This document shows positions 18,859-27,290 of a DNA stretch of 64,000 nucleotides, one piece after another. Where the stretch lies: NCBI GenBank assembly GCA_963695835.1, contig CAVOHR010000001.1, positions 1,054,001 through 1,118,000 on the forward strand, given 5' to 3'. The first letter of the stretch is position 1; every line of letters begins with the position of its first letter. Position numbers and translations under genes: made by a program. The stretch comes from VRUE01 sp963695835 (GTDB lineage Bacteria > Actinomycetota > Thermoleophilia > Solirubrobacterales > 70-9). Below the pieces are notes generated by a model. That model did no database searches. It was not told the DNA's origin and saw nothing but the letters and a program-made list of their open reading frames with translations.

Positions 18859-19881
18859 TCAGCTCGGCACGGCGTAGATCTGGCCGCCCTGTTCGAGCAC
18901 TTCCTTCGGTTCCAGCGGGGCCGGGGGCGGGCCGCCGGTGACTGCGCCGGTTTCGGGGCTGTAGGTGCCGCCGTGGCAGGGGCAGTAGATCCGGCTGCCG
19001 TCGTAGCCGACCGTGCAGCCGGCATGGGTGCAGACGGCGCTGAACGCCTTCAGGCTGCCGTCTTCCTCGCGGATCAGGATGTCGGGCGCGCCGGTCGACG
19101 GGTCGGGGTAGGTCGCCGCCTGGCCGCTCGGCAGCCGCCGTCCTGGGCCGAGCTTGACCGCGCCTGCGGGGAGCTTCCCGCCGGCGCCTGACGTCGAGGC
19201 GGACCCGCCCCCCTTGCCACCGGCCGACCTGCCGCCGCGGGTCAGCGCCCGCGCCGTCGCAGTCGATCCGGTGTAGGGGCCTTTGAGCAGCGCGGAGATC
19301 CCGGCGACCGCCAGGCCCGCGCCGGCAAGCTCGGCGATCAGGATGCGTCGCGTCATCCGCGCGTCCGACTCGCCCAGCGCCTCGCCGGGGGCGGGTGGAT
19401 GCAGCCGGGTGCGGCGGCTGAGCGAGGGAGAGGGGCGCTCGAGGGCATTGTCGAGCGCCGGCTGGCCCTGCGCGCCGGCCAGCACGAACGGCAGCCAGGC
19501 GAAGACGAAGACGATGTCGGGGCCGAGGAAGTAGGGCGAGGTGTGCCAGCTCGCGGTGAGGAAGAAGACGAGGTTGAGGCCGAGGCCGGCCGCCGCGGCG
19601 GCGCGGGTCAGCAGGCCGGTCGCGGTCAGCAGGCCGATGACGATCTCGAGGACCGCCACGCCGATCCCCGCCAGCTCGGCGTGGGGGATGGCGAAGGTCC
19701 GCAGCAGGAAGCCGCCCGGGGCGCCGTTGGCGAAGCCTTCGAGCTGGGTGCCGATGTAGGTGCTCGAGCCGGCTTGCAGGAAGCCCGGGTCGGTCAGCTT
19801 CTGGATCCCGGCGTAAGCGAAGGTGACCCCGAGGAAGAGCCGCAGTGGCAGCAGGGCGGCGCCGGGTCTCAACGCGGTCAT
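18859..19881 (-). CDS. DoxX-like membrane domain fused to Rieske [2Fe-2S] domain
   Basis: 340 residues. Residues 1-140 hold about four helices of DoxX/DoxD type (RLFLGVTFAYAGIQKLTDPGFL). A linker with a second TAT/TM-like segment (MTRRILIAELAGAGLAVAGI) and a Gly/Ser-rich stretch lead to a Rieske domain with CTHAGC and CPCHGG cluster ligands. DoxD belongs to thiosulfate:quinone oxidoreductase, so a quinone-linked redox function is plausible. The fusion joins a membrane quinone-type module and an external iron-sulfur electron carrier. Confidence 0.85.
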   Translation of the reverse strand: MTALRPGAALLPLRLFLGVTFAYAGIQKLTDPGFLQAGSSTYIGTQLEGFANGAPGGFLLRTFAIPHAELAGIGVAVLEIVIGLLTATGLLTRAAAAAGLGLNLVFFLTASWHTSPYFLGPDIVFVFAWLPFVLAGAQGQPALDNALERPSPSLSRRTRLHPPAPGEALGESDARMTRRILIAELAGAGLAVAGISALLKGPYTGSTATARALTRGGRSAGGKGGGSASTSGAGGKLPAGAVKLGPGRRLPSGQAATYPDPSTGAPDILIREEDGSLKAFSAVCTHAGCTVGYDGSRIYCPCHGGTYSPETGAVTGGPPPAPLEPKEVLEQGGQIYAVPS

Positions 19882-19914
19882 CGCGCGAGTCTCGGCGCGA
19901 GCCGTTAACCGGCG

Positions 19915-21858
19915 CTAAGCCGCTTCTGAGATCGCTCTCACGGTGGCTGACGGCGCCGCGTCGAGCGGCATCACGATCGTCTCGTCCGCCGGCGCCGGCG
20001 CGGCCGGGCGCCGGCCGCGAAGCTGCTCGTGGTTGCAGACGACATAGCACCACTCCATCAGCCGCATCCGCGAGGTGGGGTCGATCTGCTCGACCGTCGC
20101 GCCGACCAGCCAGCGTCCCTCGGCCTCGCGGCAGGAGCGGACCTCGACCTGGGCGGCGACGTCGTGTGCCTCCCCGCCCGCGTCCTCCAGCTCGAGCAGG
20201 ACGGCCGGCCGGTCGCCGACGGCCAGCGGCGCGTCGAGCACGAGGCCGACGCCGGCGGCGCTGGCGTCGACCAGGCGGCCGCCGACGTGGCCGCCGTTGG
20301 CGAAGCAGTGGGCGGCGGCGTCGCCTTCGAAGCGGTAGACCTGCCGCCGCTGCCGCCGGCGGCCGACCGCGGCCAGGGTGCGCAGCACGCGGCGCAGCTC
20401 GATCAGGCCGAGCAGCGGCACGACGATCGCGGCGATCCCGGGCAGGTCGGGCAGCGGCCCGACGCCGGCCAGGTCGAGCAGGCGCAGCACGGTGCCGCCG
20501 GCCAGCACCACGGCGGCGAGAACCACCAGGTGCAGCTTGCGGATCGCGGCGAGGCCGCCGCTGTCGCCGCCCTGCTTCGGCGTCACCTCGAACGCGGTGC
20601 GGCCGGGGCGGACGATGCAGCGCAGGGCGCGCGTGTAGATCTCCATCGTCAGCAGCTCGTAGTGGGCGGTCTCGCCGATTCGCATGTAGCCGCGTGCCAG
20701 CGCCGAGCCGGCCAGCAGGTTGAGCGAGACCGAAGGTCCCCAGAGGGCGGCCAGGGCGAGGACGCTGACCTTCATCGGCAGCTCGCCCGTCCACAGCACC
20801 AGGCCCAGCGTCGCCAGCAGCAGCAGCCGCATCGGCGGCGCCAGGTAGGCGGCGAGGCTGGCGAAGTAGGAGAGCCGCTGCAGCGGGCGCAGCTCGCGGG
20901 CGCGCAGGGGGGACTCGGGCAGGGTGAAGACGGCGAGGTTGCCGCGCGCCCAGCGGTCGCGCTGAAGCAGGTAGCCGTCGAGGTCGTGGGGGGCGAGCCC
21001 CTGGACCAGCACCTCGTCGTGGTAGCGGCTGCTCCAGCCGTGGCGCAGCAGCCGGATCGTCGTGTGGAAGTCCTCGGCGATCGTCTCGGTGGCGACGCCG
21101 CCGATCTCGAGCAGCGCCTGGCGCCGCAGCACCGCAGCCGAGCCGCACCAGTAGGCGGCGCCGTGACGGTCCTTGCCGGGGCAGACGACGCGGTAGAAGA
21201 GCGACTGCTCGTGGCGGCCGACGACGTAGTGCTGGACCGAATCGTGGTTGAAGAAGTCGTGCGGGCTCTGGACCAGGGCGACCCGCTCGTCGTCGAAGTA
21301 GCCGACCATCGCGTCGAGCGCGTCGGGCATCGGCACGTGGTCGGCGTCGAGCATCAGCACCAGCTCGCCCCCGGTGCGGGTGAGGGCGGCGTTGATGTTG
21401 CCGGCCTTGGCGTGGGAGTTGTCGGGGCGGGTCAGGTAGCCGGCGCCGGCGACCTCGGCAAGCTCCTCCATCTGCGGCCGCCGCCCGTCGTCGAGCAGGT
21501 AGGTGGTGTGGGGATAGGTGAGGGCGCGGCAGCCGGCCAGCGTCGCCGCGACCACCTCGACCGGCTCGTCGTAGGCGCAGACGTAGACGTCGACCTCGCG
21601 GCCCGGCGTGGCGGGCGGCCGCGCGGCGGCGCGCCGCGTCCACGAGTACCAGGCGAGCGTGCCCAGCGCCCACATCCCGTAGACCTCGGTGACGAGCAGC
21701 ATCGCGAAAACGACCGAGCTGCTCCCTTCGCCGCTCCAGCCGATCCGCCAGGTCAGGTAGGCGACGCCCCAGAGCAGCGCCAGCACCGCGAACGCCCGCA
21801 GCAGCCGCGGATGACGGTCGACGAACCGCCCGAGCGAGGTCTGGTCGGCGCCTTGCAC
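19915..21858 (-). CDS. cellulose-synthase-like GT2 glycosyltransferase with PilZ domain
   Basis: 647 residues. Two N-terminal helices, a GT-A domain with DDG (123-125), DAD (171-173), AEDF (261-264) and QRDRW (299-303), then about four helices. A C-terminal PilZ-like domain (about 500-610) starts with RRQVYRF, offering the R-x3-R type site that binds cyclic di-GMP. This order is that of BcsA-type processive synthases. It probably exports a polysaccharide under c-di-GMP control. The HD-GYP protein at 62.5 kb could degrade the same messenger. No BcsB partner is adjacent. Confidence 0.88.
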   Translation of the reverse strand: MQGADQTSLGRFVDRHPRLLRAFAVLALLWGVAYLTWRIGWSGEGSSSVVFAMLLVTEVYGMWALGTLAWYSWTRRAAARPPATPGREVDVYVCAYDEPVEVVAATLAGCRALTYPHTTYLLDDGRRPQMEELAEVAGAGYLTRPDNSHAKAGNINAALTRTGGELVLMLDADHVPMPDALDAMVGYFDDERVALVQSPHDFFNHDSVQHYVVGRHEQSLFYRVVCPGKDRHGAAYWCGSAAVLRRQALLEIGGVATETIAEDFHTTIRLLRHGWSSRYHDEVLVQGLAPHDLDGYLLQRDRWARGNLAVFTLPESPLRARELRPLQRLSYFASLAAYLAPPMRLLLLATLGLVLWTGELPMKVSVLALAALWGPSVSLNLLAGSALARGYMRIGETAHYELLTMEIYTRALRCIVRPGRTAFEVTPKQGGDSGGLAAIRKLHLVVLAAVVLAGGTVLRLLDLAGVGPLPDLPGIAAIVVPLLGLIELRRVLRTLAAVGRRRQRRQVYRFEGDAAAHCFANGGHVGGRLVDASAAGVGLVLDAPLAVGDRPAVLLELEDAGGEAHDVAAQVEVRSCREAEGRWLVGATVEQIDPTSRMRLMEWCYVVCNHEQLRGRRPAAPAPADETIVMPLDAAPSATVRAISEAA

Positions 21859-21950
21859 GCGGCGTCATCGGCGGCGGCCCGGGCAGCCTTGAGCCCTGGG
21901 ACGCGCCGCCACGGCCCATCTTTAGAATCAGCCCCCGGACCGATGTTCCC

Positions 21951-22037
21951 GGAGGGGTGCCGGAGTGGTTGAACGGGGCGGTCTCGAAAACCGTTGGCGT
22001 CGCAAGGCGCTCGTGGGTTCGAATCCCACCCCCTCCG
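21951..22037 (+). tRNA. tRNA-Ser (CGA)
   Basis: 87 bases. Acceptor GGAGGGG / CCCCTCC, anticodon loop CTCGAAA giving CGA, variable arm GCGTCGCAAGGCGC and T loop GGTTCGAATCC. It is the intact copy at the left edge of the genomic island. Bases 21978-22019 recur at 32961-33002. Confidence 0.96.
21978..22019 (+). repeat. left attachment repeat in tRNA-Ser(CGA)
   Basis: 42-base sequence from the anticodon arm to the T arm, identical to 32961-33002. The copies differ at the base just before and diverge after it. Direct repeats that include the 3' part of a tRNA gene are the classic footprint of tyrosine-recombinase islands. Confidence 0.85.
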
Positions 22038-22044
22038 CTTTCTA

Positions 22045-22079
22045 GAGCGCAATCCGGCATGGGAGCTGGGATTGCGCTC
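22045..22079. terminator. hairpin after tRNA-Ser(CGA)
   Basis: Perfect 11-bp inverted repeat GAGCGCAATCC (22045-22055) and GGATTGCGCTC (22069-22079) with a 13-base loop, 8 bases past the tRNA. The 22080-22189 stretch holds no convincing gene and is probably the left island junction. Confidence 0.6.
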
Positions 22080-22189
22080 CGCCTGCCCTCGATTTGGGCC
22101 GAGGTCAGCTCGGGTCAACGAAAGTCAGAAAAGGGCTGATTCCGCCCCCTTTCGTTCCCTCCACGTTCCCTCCAGTCTCATCCGTGGCG

Positions 22190-22585
22190 CTATGTCGAAG
22201 ACGACTCGGGAGTCCCTTCGCCCTCGACCCAGGCGAGAACTTCCTTGCGGGTGATGCAGAATTCGTCCGCTGGCAGCTTCGACACCACCTCCCAGGTGAA
22301 GGGTCGGCAGAGTCGCTCGGCGAGCATCTCATTCCCGGTGGCGTCGATCAGGATCGCTCGCGCCACCTCGCGCGGGCCGGGTCCTGCCCTTCCCCAGGTG
22401 TTGTAGCCGGACGTCAGCGCCGACCCGCCGAGCCGCAGCGTCTGAAGACTTCTTGCGTCGCCGATGAAGATCGTCTTGCCGAATGCCGTCGTCACACCGA
22501 TGTAGCTGGGTTCGGTCGGCTCGGCCTGCCCCGGAACGAGACTGGACCGCGGCTCCGTTTCCTCAATCACTCCTAGCCTTGCCAT
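22190..22585 (-). CDS. DUF6166-like hypothetical protein
   Basis: 131 residues. The segment GPREVARAILIDATGNEML, then TWEVVSKLPADEFCITRKEVLAWV, resembles the DUF6166 domain, known only as a small domain in mobile and phage-related loci. A strong ribosome site (GGAGGA, 6 bases upstream) supports the ATG at 22585. First gene inside the island. Function unknown. Confidence 0.7.
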   Translation of the reverse strand: MARLGVIEETEPRSSLVPGQAEPTEPSYIGVTTAFGKTIFIGDARSLQTLRLGGSALTSGYNTWGRAGPGPREVARAILIDATGNEMLAERLCRPFTWEVVSKLPADEFCITRKEVLAWVEGEGTPESSST

Positions 22586-22701
22586 CGCTGTCCTCCTGGG
22601 CTTGGGTGCAGGCCAAGTTCAGCGCGGCTCTTCTAAGCGGAGCTATGGCCAGCCGAAAATATCTCGAAGAGTCCCTCAGCGCGGGCAGCGCGCCAGGCCA
22701 C

Positions 22702-22719
22702 TTCTTATGTTGTTCTTCA
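22702..22719 (+). promoter_or_regulatory. OmpR-type direct repeat upstream of response regulator
   Basis: TTCTTA (22702-22707) and TTCTTCA (22713-22719) start 11 bases apart, one helical turn, as expected for tandem binding of winged-helix response regulators. The same pair with the same spacing occurs at 24811-24828 before the efflux operon. Confidence 0.5.
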
Positions 22720-22744
22720 TTTCGCCCGCCATCCTCAGTGTGCG

Positions 22745-23428
22745 ATGGACGTGATCGTGGTTGACGACGAGTACCCGCTGCGGGCGGCGCTGCGGCGAGC
22801 GCTGGCCCTAGAGGGCTACGGCGTCACCGAGGCGGCCAGCGGCGAGGAGGCGATAGAGCTGCTGCGCGACCGCACTTGGGACGCGATGATCCTCGACGTC
22901 TTGATGCCGGGTCTGAGCGGCCTGGAGGTCTGCGAACGGCTGCGGGCGGCGGGCGAGCGGATACCGATCCTGATGCTGACCGCGCGCGAGACCGTCGCCG
23001 ACCGGGTGCGGGGCCTTGAGGCCGGAGCCGATGACTACCTCGTCAAGCCTTTCGCTTTGGAGGAGCTACTGGCGCGGCTGCGGGCGCTGCTGCGCCGCAG
23101 CACTCCCACCGACGAAGAAGAGGAGAAGCTGCGCTACGAAGGGCTCGTGCTCGACCCGGTGCGCTACGAGGTCCGCGTTGGCGAGCGCGAGCTGGAGTTG
23201 ACCCGCACCGAGTTCTCGCTCCTGCACTTGCTGATGCGCCACCAGGGCAAGGTGCTCTCGCGGACCACGATCAACGAGCAGGTCTGGGGCTATGACTTCG
23301 GCCCCGACTCCAACTCCCTCGGCGTCTACGTCGGCTACCTGCGGCGCAAGCTGGAGGCAGGCGGCGAGCCACGGTTGATTCAGACCGTTCGCGGTGTCGG
23401 CTACGTCCTGCGCCGCCCCCGCTCATGA
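22745..23428 (+). CDS. OmpR/PhoB-family response regulator
   Basis: 227 residues. Receiver domain with acidic pocket VDDE (6-9), phosphoacceptor D51 (ILDVLMPG), T in LMLTARE and K in YLVKPF. The C-terminal winged helix has LTRTEFSLLHLLMRHQGKVLSR and VGYLRRKLE...RGVGYVLR. Closest in style to MprA/PrrA. It overlaps the kinase gene by 4 bases (ATGA). Probably autoregulates and drives the efflux operon through the shared direct repeat (inference). Confidence 0.93.
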   Translation: MDVIVVDDEYPLRAALRRALALEGYGVTEAASGEEAIELLRDRTWDAMILDVLMPGLSGLEVCERLRAAGERIPILMLTARETVADRVRGLEAGADDYLVKPFALEELLARLRALLRRSTPTDEEEEKLRYEGLVLDPVRYEVRVGERELELTRTEFSLLHLLMRHQGKVLSRTTINEQVWGYDFGPDSNSLGVYVGYLRRKLEAGGEPRLIQTVRGVGYVLRRPRS

Positions 23429-24810
23429 CCATCCGTCGCCGCCTCGCCGTCGCCGCGGCCGTCGCCGTCGCGATCGCCGTCCTCGCCGCGTCGCTCGCGG
23501 CCTACCTCGCCGTGCGCTCGCAGTTGCGGGGTGAGGTGGACTCGGCCCTGCGCGAACGGGCGGACGGCATCCAACTTTTCTCTCGGTCCGGCGAGAGTCC
23601 GCTGCCGACCCCGCCCAAAGACCTGCGCCTGCCGAAACCTCCCCAGGCGCGCTTCGGTGGCGCCACCGGGCTGGTTCAGATCATCGGCCCAAAGGGCGCG
23701 GTAAGAGAGCTGCCCGGCCAGGACACGATCAGGGTGCCGCTGACCGCGGAGGCGAGAGAAGTCGCGCGGGGCGAAAGAGGGCCGCTGCTGCAGGACCAAA
23801 CGGTTGCCGGCGACCACCTGCGGGTGCTCACCGAGCCCCTTGACGGCGGCGGCGCCGTGCAGGTCGCCCGGCCGCTTGACGAAGTCGACAGCGTCCTGCG
23901 TGAGCTGTTGCTGATCCTCGCCATCGTCGCGGCCGGCGGCATCGCCCTCGCGGCGCTGCTCGGCGCGCTCGTCTCGCGCGCCTCGCTGGCGCCGGTGCGG
24001 CGCTTCACCGACGAGACGGAGTCGATCGCGGGCGGCGCCGATCTCTCCCGGCGCCTGCCAGAAGACGGCAAGGACGACGAGCTCGGCCGCCTCGCCCGCT
24101 CCTACAACGCCACCCTCGACGCCCTGCAGCGCTCCGCCGACGCGCAGCGCCAGATGGTCTCCGACGCCTCGCACGAGCTGCGCACGCCGCTGGCCAGCCT
24201 CAAGGCCAACCTGGAGATTCTGCTGCGAGGCAAAGAGAGGCTTTCCGAACGCGACCAGACCGAGCTGGAGCGCGACCTGATCGAGCAGATAGACGACGTC
24301 ACCCGGCTCGTCGACGACGTGGTCGAGCTGGCGCGCCGCGGCGAGCCCGAGCAGCTGCTGGACGACGTGGACCTGGAAGCGATCGTCGCCGCCGAGATCG
24401 AGCGGGCCAAGCGCCACGCGCCCGGCCTCAGCTTCGAGGCGAGCCTTTCGCCCTGCACGGTGCGCGGTGTGCCCGAGCGGATCGCCCGCGCCGTTCACAA
24501 CCTGCTCGACAACGCGGCGAAGTGGAGCCCGGAGGGTGGCGCCGTCGAGGTGCGCCTCGCCGACGGCGCCCTCAGGGTCCGCGACCACGGCCCCGGCTTC
24601 CGCGAGGAAGACCTGCCGTTCGTCTTCGATCGCTTCTACCGGGCAACCGACGCGCGCAGCCGCCCAGGCTCGGGGCTGGGGCTGGCGATCGTTCGCCAAA
24701 CGGCTGAGTCGCATGGCGCGGAGGTTGAGGCCGCGAACGCGCCGGGTGGAGGCGCGGTGCTGACGCTCCGTTTCCCGGCCGAGGCCGGCGCGGCGACGCC
24801 CGGCGCCTGA
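23425..24810 (+). CDS. MprB-like sensor histidine kinase
   Basis: 461 residues. TM1 (about 8-30), an extracellular sensor of about 125 residues, TM2 (about 162-184), HAMP, then DHp with H250 in SDASHELRTPLASLK. ATPase boxes N (NLLDNAAKW), G1 (DHGPGF), F (FDRFYR) and G2 (GSGLGLAIV) are intact. Cognate partner of the overlapping response regulator. Confidence 0.93.
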   Translation: MTIRRRLAVAAAVAVAIAVLAASLAAYLAVRSQLRGEVDSALRERADGIQLFSRSGESPLPTPPKDLRLPKPPQARFGGATGLVQIIGPKGAVRELPGQDTIRVPLTAEAREVARGERGPLLQDQTVAGDHLRVLTEPLDGGGAVQVARPLDEVDSVLRELLLILAIVAAGGIALAALLGALVSRASLAPVRRFTDETESIAGGADLSRRLPEDGKDDELGRLARSYNATLDALQRSADAQRQMVSDASHELRTPLASLKANLEILLRGKERLSERDQTELERDLIEQIDDVTRLVDDVVELARRGEPEQLLDDVDLEAIVAAEIERAKRHAPGLSFEASLSPCTVRGVPERIARAVHNLLDNAAKWSPEGGAVEVRLADGALRVRDHGPGFREEDLPFVFDRFYRATDARSRPGSGLGLAIVRQTAESHGAEVEAANAPGGGAVLTLRFPAEAGAATPGA

Positions 24811-24828
24811 TTCTTACGCACTTCTTCA
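24811..24828 (+). promoter_or_regulatory. second copy of the OmpR-type direct repeat
   Basis: TTCTTA (24811-24816) and TTCTTCA (24822-24828), 11-base spacing, directly after the kinase stop and 36 bases before the adaptor gene. A TAATGA box at 24848-24853 may be the -10. Linking the kinase/regulator pair to the efflux genes is inference. Confidence 0.5.
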
Positions 24829-24864
24829 CCGCCTCTGCGGTGGCGCTAATGAAGCGCGGGTTAC

Positions 24865-26541
24865 ATGTCGGCGATGCGGGGTCCGACCAAGCTACCTTCA
24901 CCGATCGACGGCGCCAGGCGCTGGGCCAAAACCCGCTCCGGCCGATCCTCGAAGCGAGGAGGATCGCTGCCGCGCGGCTGGCACAACTATGCGTTGGGGC
25001 TCCTCTGCCTCCTCGTGATCGCGCTGGCGATCACCTCGATCGGCTCCTCCTCCGCCGAGTCCGCGGCGACCCAGCGGACCGCGACCGTCGAACGCGGCGT
25101 CGTGCAGTCGACCGTCTCCGGAAACGGCAGCCTCGAAGCCGCCCAGCAGGTCGAACTCAACTTCGGCGCCTCAGGCGAAGTCACCGAGGTCGACGTCGAA
25201 GCGGGTCAGAAGGTGAGCAAGGGCGAGGTCTTGGCGCGGATCGACTCCAGCTCCGCGCGAGCCTCGCTTGCCTCCGCCGAAGCCCAGCTCTCCGAAGCCG
25301 AGGAAACGCTCGAAGCGGCCGAGGAAAGCGAGGAAGTCTCGGCCGTCTACGAAGGCGGTGCAAGCACGGTCCTCGCCAGCTATGAACCGAGCTCCGCCGT
25401 CGCGACGGGAGGCGATGAAGGCACGAAAGAAACGACTGAACCCGCGCCATCGGAAGGCAAGGGCGGCACCGAAGGGGGGTCGGGCACCGCCACGACCAAG
25501 CCCTCCCAGTCGGAAGGAGGAAAGGGTCAGTCGAACCAGGGGTCGGGCGCCAAGGGCGAACAGGAGCCGCCGAACACGGAACCCGAAAGCGGCGCGCCCG
25601 AAGAAGCGCCGAGCGCGGCAGCGAGCGAACCGAGCGGCGAAGCGGCACCGAGCGAAGCGCAGTCCAGCTCTCCGGCAGGCGCAACCGTCAGCGTCGCCAC
25701 CGCGGAAGCGAAGCTGCGCCAGGCGCGCCTCAGCGTCAAGAGCGCCCGCCAGGAAGTCCGCGAAACCGCGCTGCGGGCACCGATCTCCGGCACGATCGCC
25801 TCCGTTTCGGGCTCGGTGGGAGAAACCGTCAGCGGAGAAGCCTCAGCGGCGACGGGCGCTTCGAGCAGCGAATCGGGTGGCGGAGGCATAGGCGGCCTCG
25901 GAGCCGTTGGCGCCAGCTCGTCGGGTGGCTCTAGCGAATCGGGTTCCTCGTCGGCCTTCATCATCCTCAGCCAGTTGGGCCGGTTGAAGATGGAAGTCTC
26001 ATTCAGCGAGTCCGACATCGGCAAGGTCAAGGTCGGCCAGCCGGCGACCGTCTCGGTCAGCTCGATGGAAGGCACCGAACTCGCCGGTCGGGTGACCAAG
26101 GTCGACGTACTGCCGAGCGAAGGCTCCAGCAGCGGCGTCGTCGAATATCCGGCGACGATCACGCTCACCCAGAGCGCCAGGGGCGTGCGCGCGGGGATGT
26201 CGGCGAGCGCCGAAGTCGTCGTCGAACAGGTGGGTAACGCGCTCGCCGTCACCAGCGAAGCGATTACTTCCGGCCCGGGCGGTGGCAGCGTGACCGTGCT
26301 CGAGGACGGCAAGGAAGCCCAGCGCAGCGTCACGACCGGTCTCAAGGGCGACGAAACGACGCAGGTCCTCAGCGGCCTCACGGCGGGCGAGACGGTGGTG
26401 CTGCCCGAAGTCACCGCCGCCGCCGGGGGCGAAGGGGCACCGAGCGGCTTCGGCGAAGGGGGCGGCGGCTTTCCCGGCGGAGGCAGCGTTCCGAGATTCA
26501 GTGTTGGCGGGCCACCGAGCGGCTTTCCGGGGGCGCCCTGA
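24865..26541 (+). CDS. HlyD/MacA-type periplasmic adaptor with low-complexity insert
   Basis: 558 residues. Cytoplasmic head, one helix (about 43-60), then the lipoyl half-motif GASGEVTEVDVEAGQKVSKGEVLARID, the returning half RAPISGTIASVSGSVGETV, and beta-barrel/membrane-proximal domains. Where the alpha-hairpin normally sits (about 165-275) there is a Ser/Gly/Glu/Pro-rich disordered stretch, and a second one near 325-365. The C-terminus is Gly/Pro-rich. Exported partner of the ABC ATPase and permease that follow. Two starts (24865, 24874) are possible. Confidence 0.88.
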   Translation: MSAMRGPTKLPSPIDGARRWAKTRSGRSSKRGGSLPRGWHNYALGLLCLLVIALAITSIGSSSAESAATQRTATVERGVVQSTVSGNGSLEAAQQVELNFGASGEVTEVDVEAGQKVSKGEVLARIDSSSARASLASAEAQLSEAEETLEAAEESEEVSAVYEGGASTVLASYEPSSAVATGGDEGTKETTEPAPSEGKGGTEGGSGTATTKPSQSEGGKGQSNQGSGAKGEQEPPNTEPESGAPEEAPSAAASEPSGEAAPSEAQSSSPAGATVSVATAEAKLRQARLSVKSARQEVRETALRAPISGTIASVSGSVGETVSGEASAATGASSSESGGGGIGGLGAVGASSSGGSSESGSSSAFIILSQLGRLKMEVSFSESDIGKVKVGQPATVSVSSMEGTELAGRVTKVDVLPSEGSSSGVVEYPATITLTQSARGVRAGMSASAEVVVEQVGNALAVTSEAITSGPGGGSVTVLEDGKEAQRSVTTGLKGDETTQVLSGLTAGETVVLPEVTAAAGGEGAPSGFGEGGGGFPGGGSVPRFSVGGPPSGFPGAP

Positions 26542-27290
26542 TGGACACCCGTCGCCATCCCGTCATCCGGGTCGAGGGAATGACCCGCACCTACGCGATC
26601 GGCCAGATGCGCGTCCATGCGTTGCGCGGAGTCTCACTGCGGATCGAGCGCGGCGAATACGTGGCGATCATGGGACCGTCGGGCAGCGGCAAGTCGACGC
26701 TGATGAACATGCTGGGCTGCCTCGACGTCCCCAGCAAGGGCCGCTACCTGCTCGACGGCGCTGACGTCCGCACCCACAGTGAGGACGAGCTCTCAGACCT
26801 GCGCAACCGCAAGATCGGCTTCGTCTTCCAGGGCTTCAACCTCGTCACCAAGATCACGGCGCTGGCAAACGTCGAACTGCCGCTCGCCTACGCCGGCTTG
26901 TCCCGCGCTCAGCGGCGTCGACGGGCGCTGCGCGCGCTGGAGCGGGTCGGCATGGCCGACCGTGTCGGCCACAGCTCCGCCGAGCTTTCCGGCGGCCAGC
27001 AGCAGCGGGTCGCGATCGCGCGGGCGATCGTCACCAACCCGGCGTTGACCCTCGCCGACGAGCCGACCGGCAACCTCGACTCGCGCTCGACCGAGGAGGT
27101 GCTCGCCGTGTTCGAGCGGCTGAACCGCCACGGCCACACGGTGGTGATGATCACCCACGAGGACGACGTCGCCGCCCACGCCAGGCGCCTGATCCGGCTC
27201 GCGGATGGGCGCATCGTCGAAGACCACGAGATCGACCGCTCCGAAGCGGAGGCCGCCGAGGACCGGACCCGCCTGGCGAGGACCGCCTAG
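26541..27290 (+). CDS. MacB/LolD-type ABC transporter ATPase
   Basis: 249 residues. Walker A GPSGSGKST (45-53), Q-loop VFQGFNL, signature LSGGQQQR, Walker B LTLADEPTGNLDS and switch H in MITHEDD. ATG overlaps the last base of the adaptor stop and its own stop touches the permease start, so the three genes form one translationally coupled unit. Confidence 0.95.
   Translation: MDTRRHPVIRVEGMTRTYAIGQMRVHALRGVSLRIERGEYVAIMGPSGSGKSTLMNMLGCLDVPSKGRYLLDGADVRTHSEDELSDLRNRKIGFVFQGFNLVTKITALANVELPLAYAGLSRAQRRRRALRALERVGMADRVGHSSAELSGGQQQRVAIARAIVTNPALTLADEPTGNLDSRSTEEVLAVFERLNRHGHTVVMITHEDDVAAHARRLIRLADGRIVEDHEIDRSEAEAAEDRTRLARTA

Noticed and set aside
18821..22060. Minus-strand 1079-codon frame spanning the DoxX-Rieske and GT2 genes
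   Set aside because: Shifted frame of two real genes, and it also reads through the tRNA-Ser genes.
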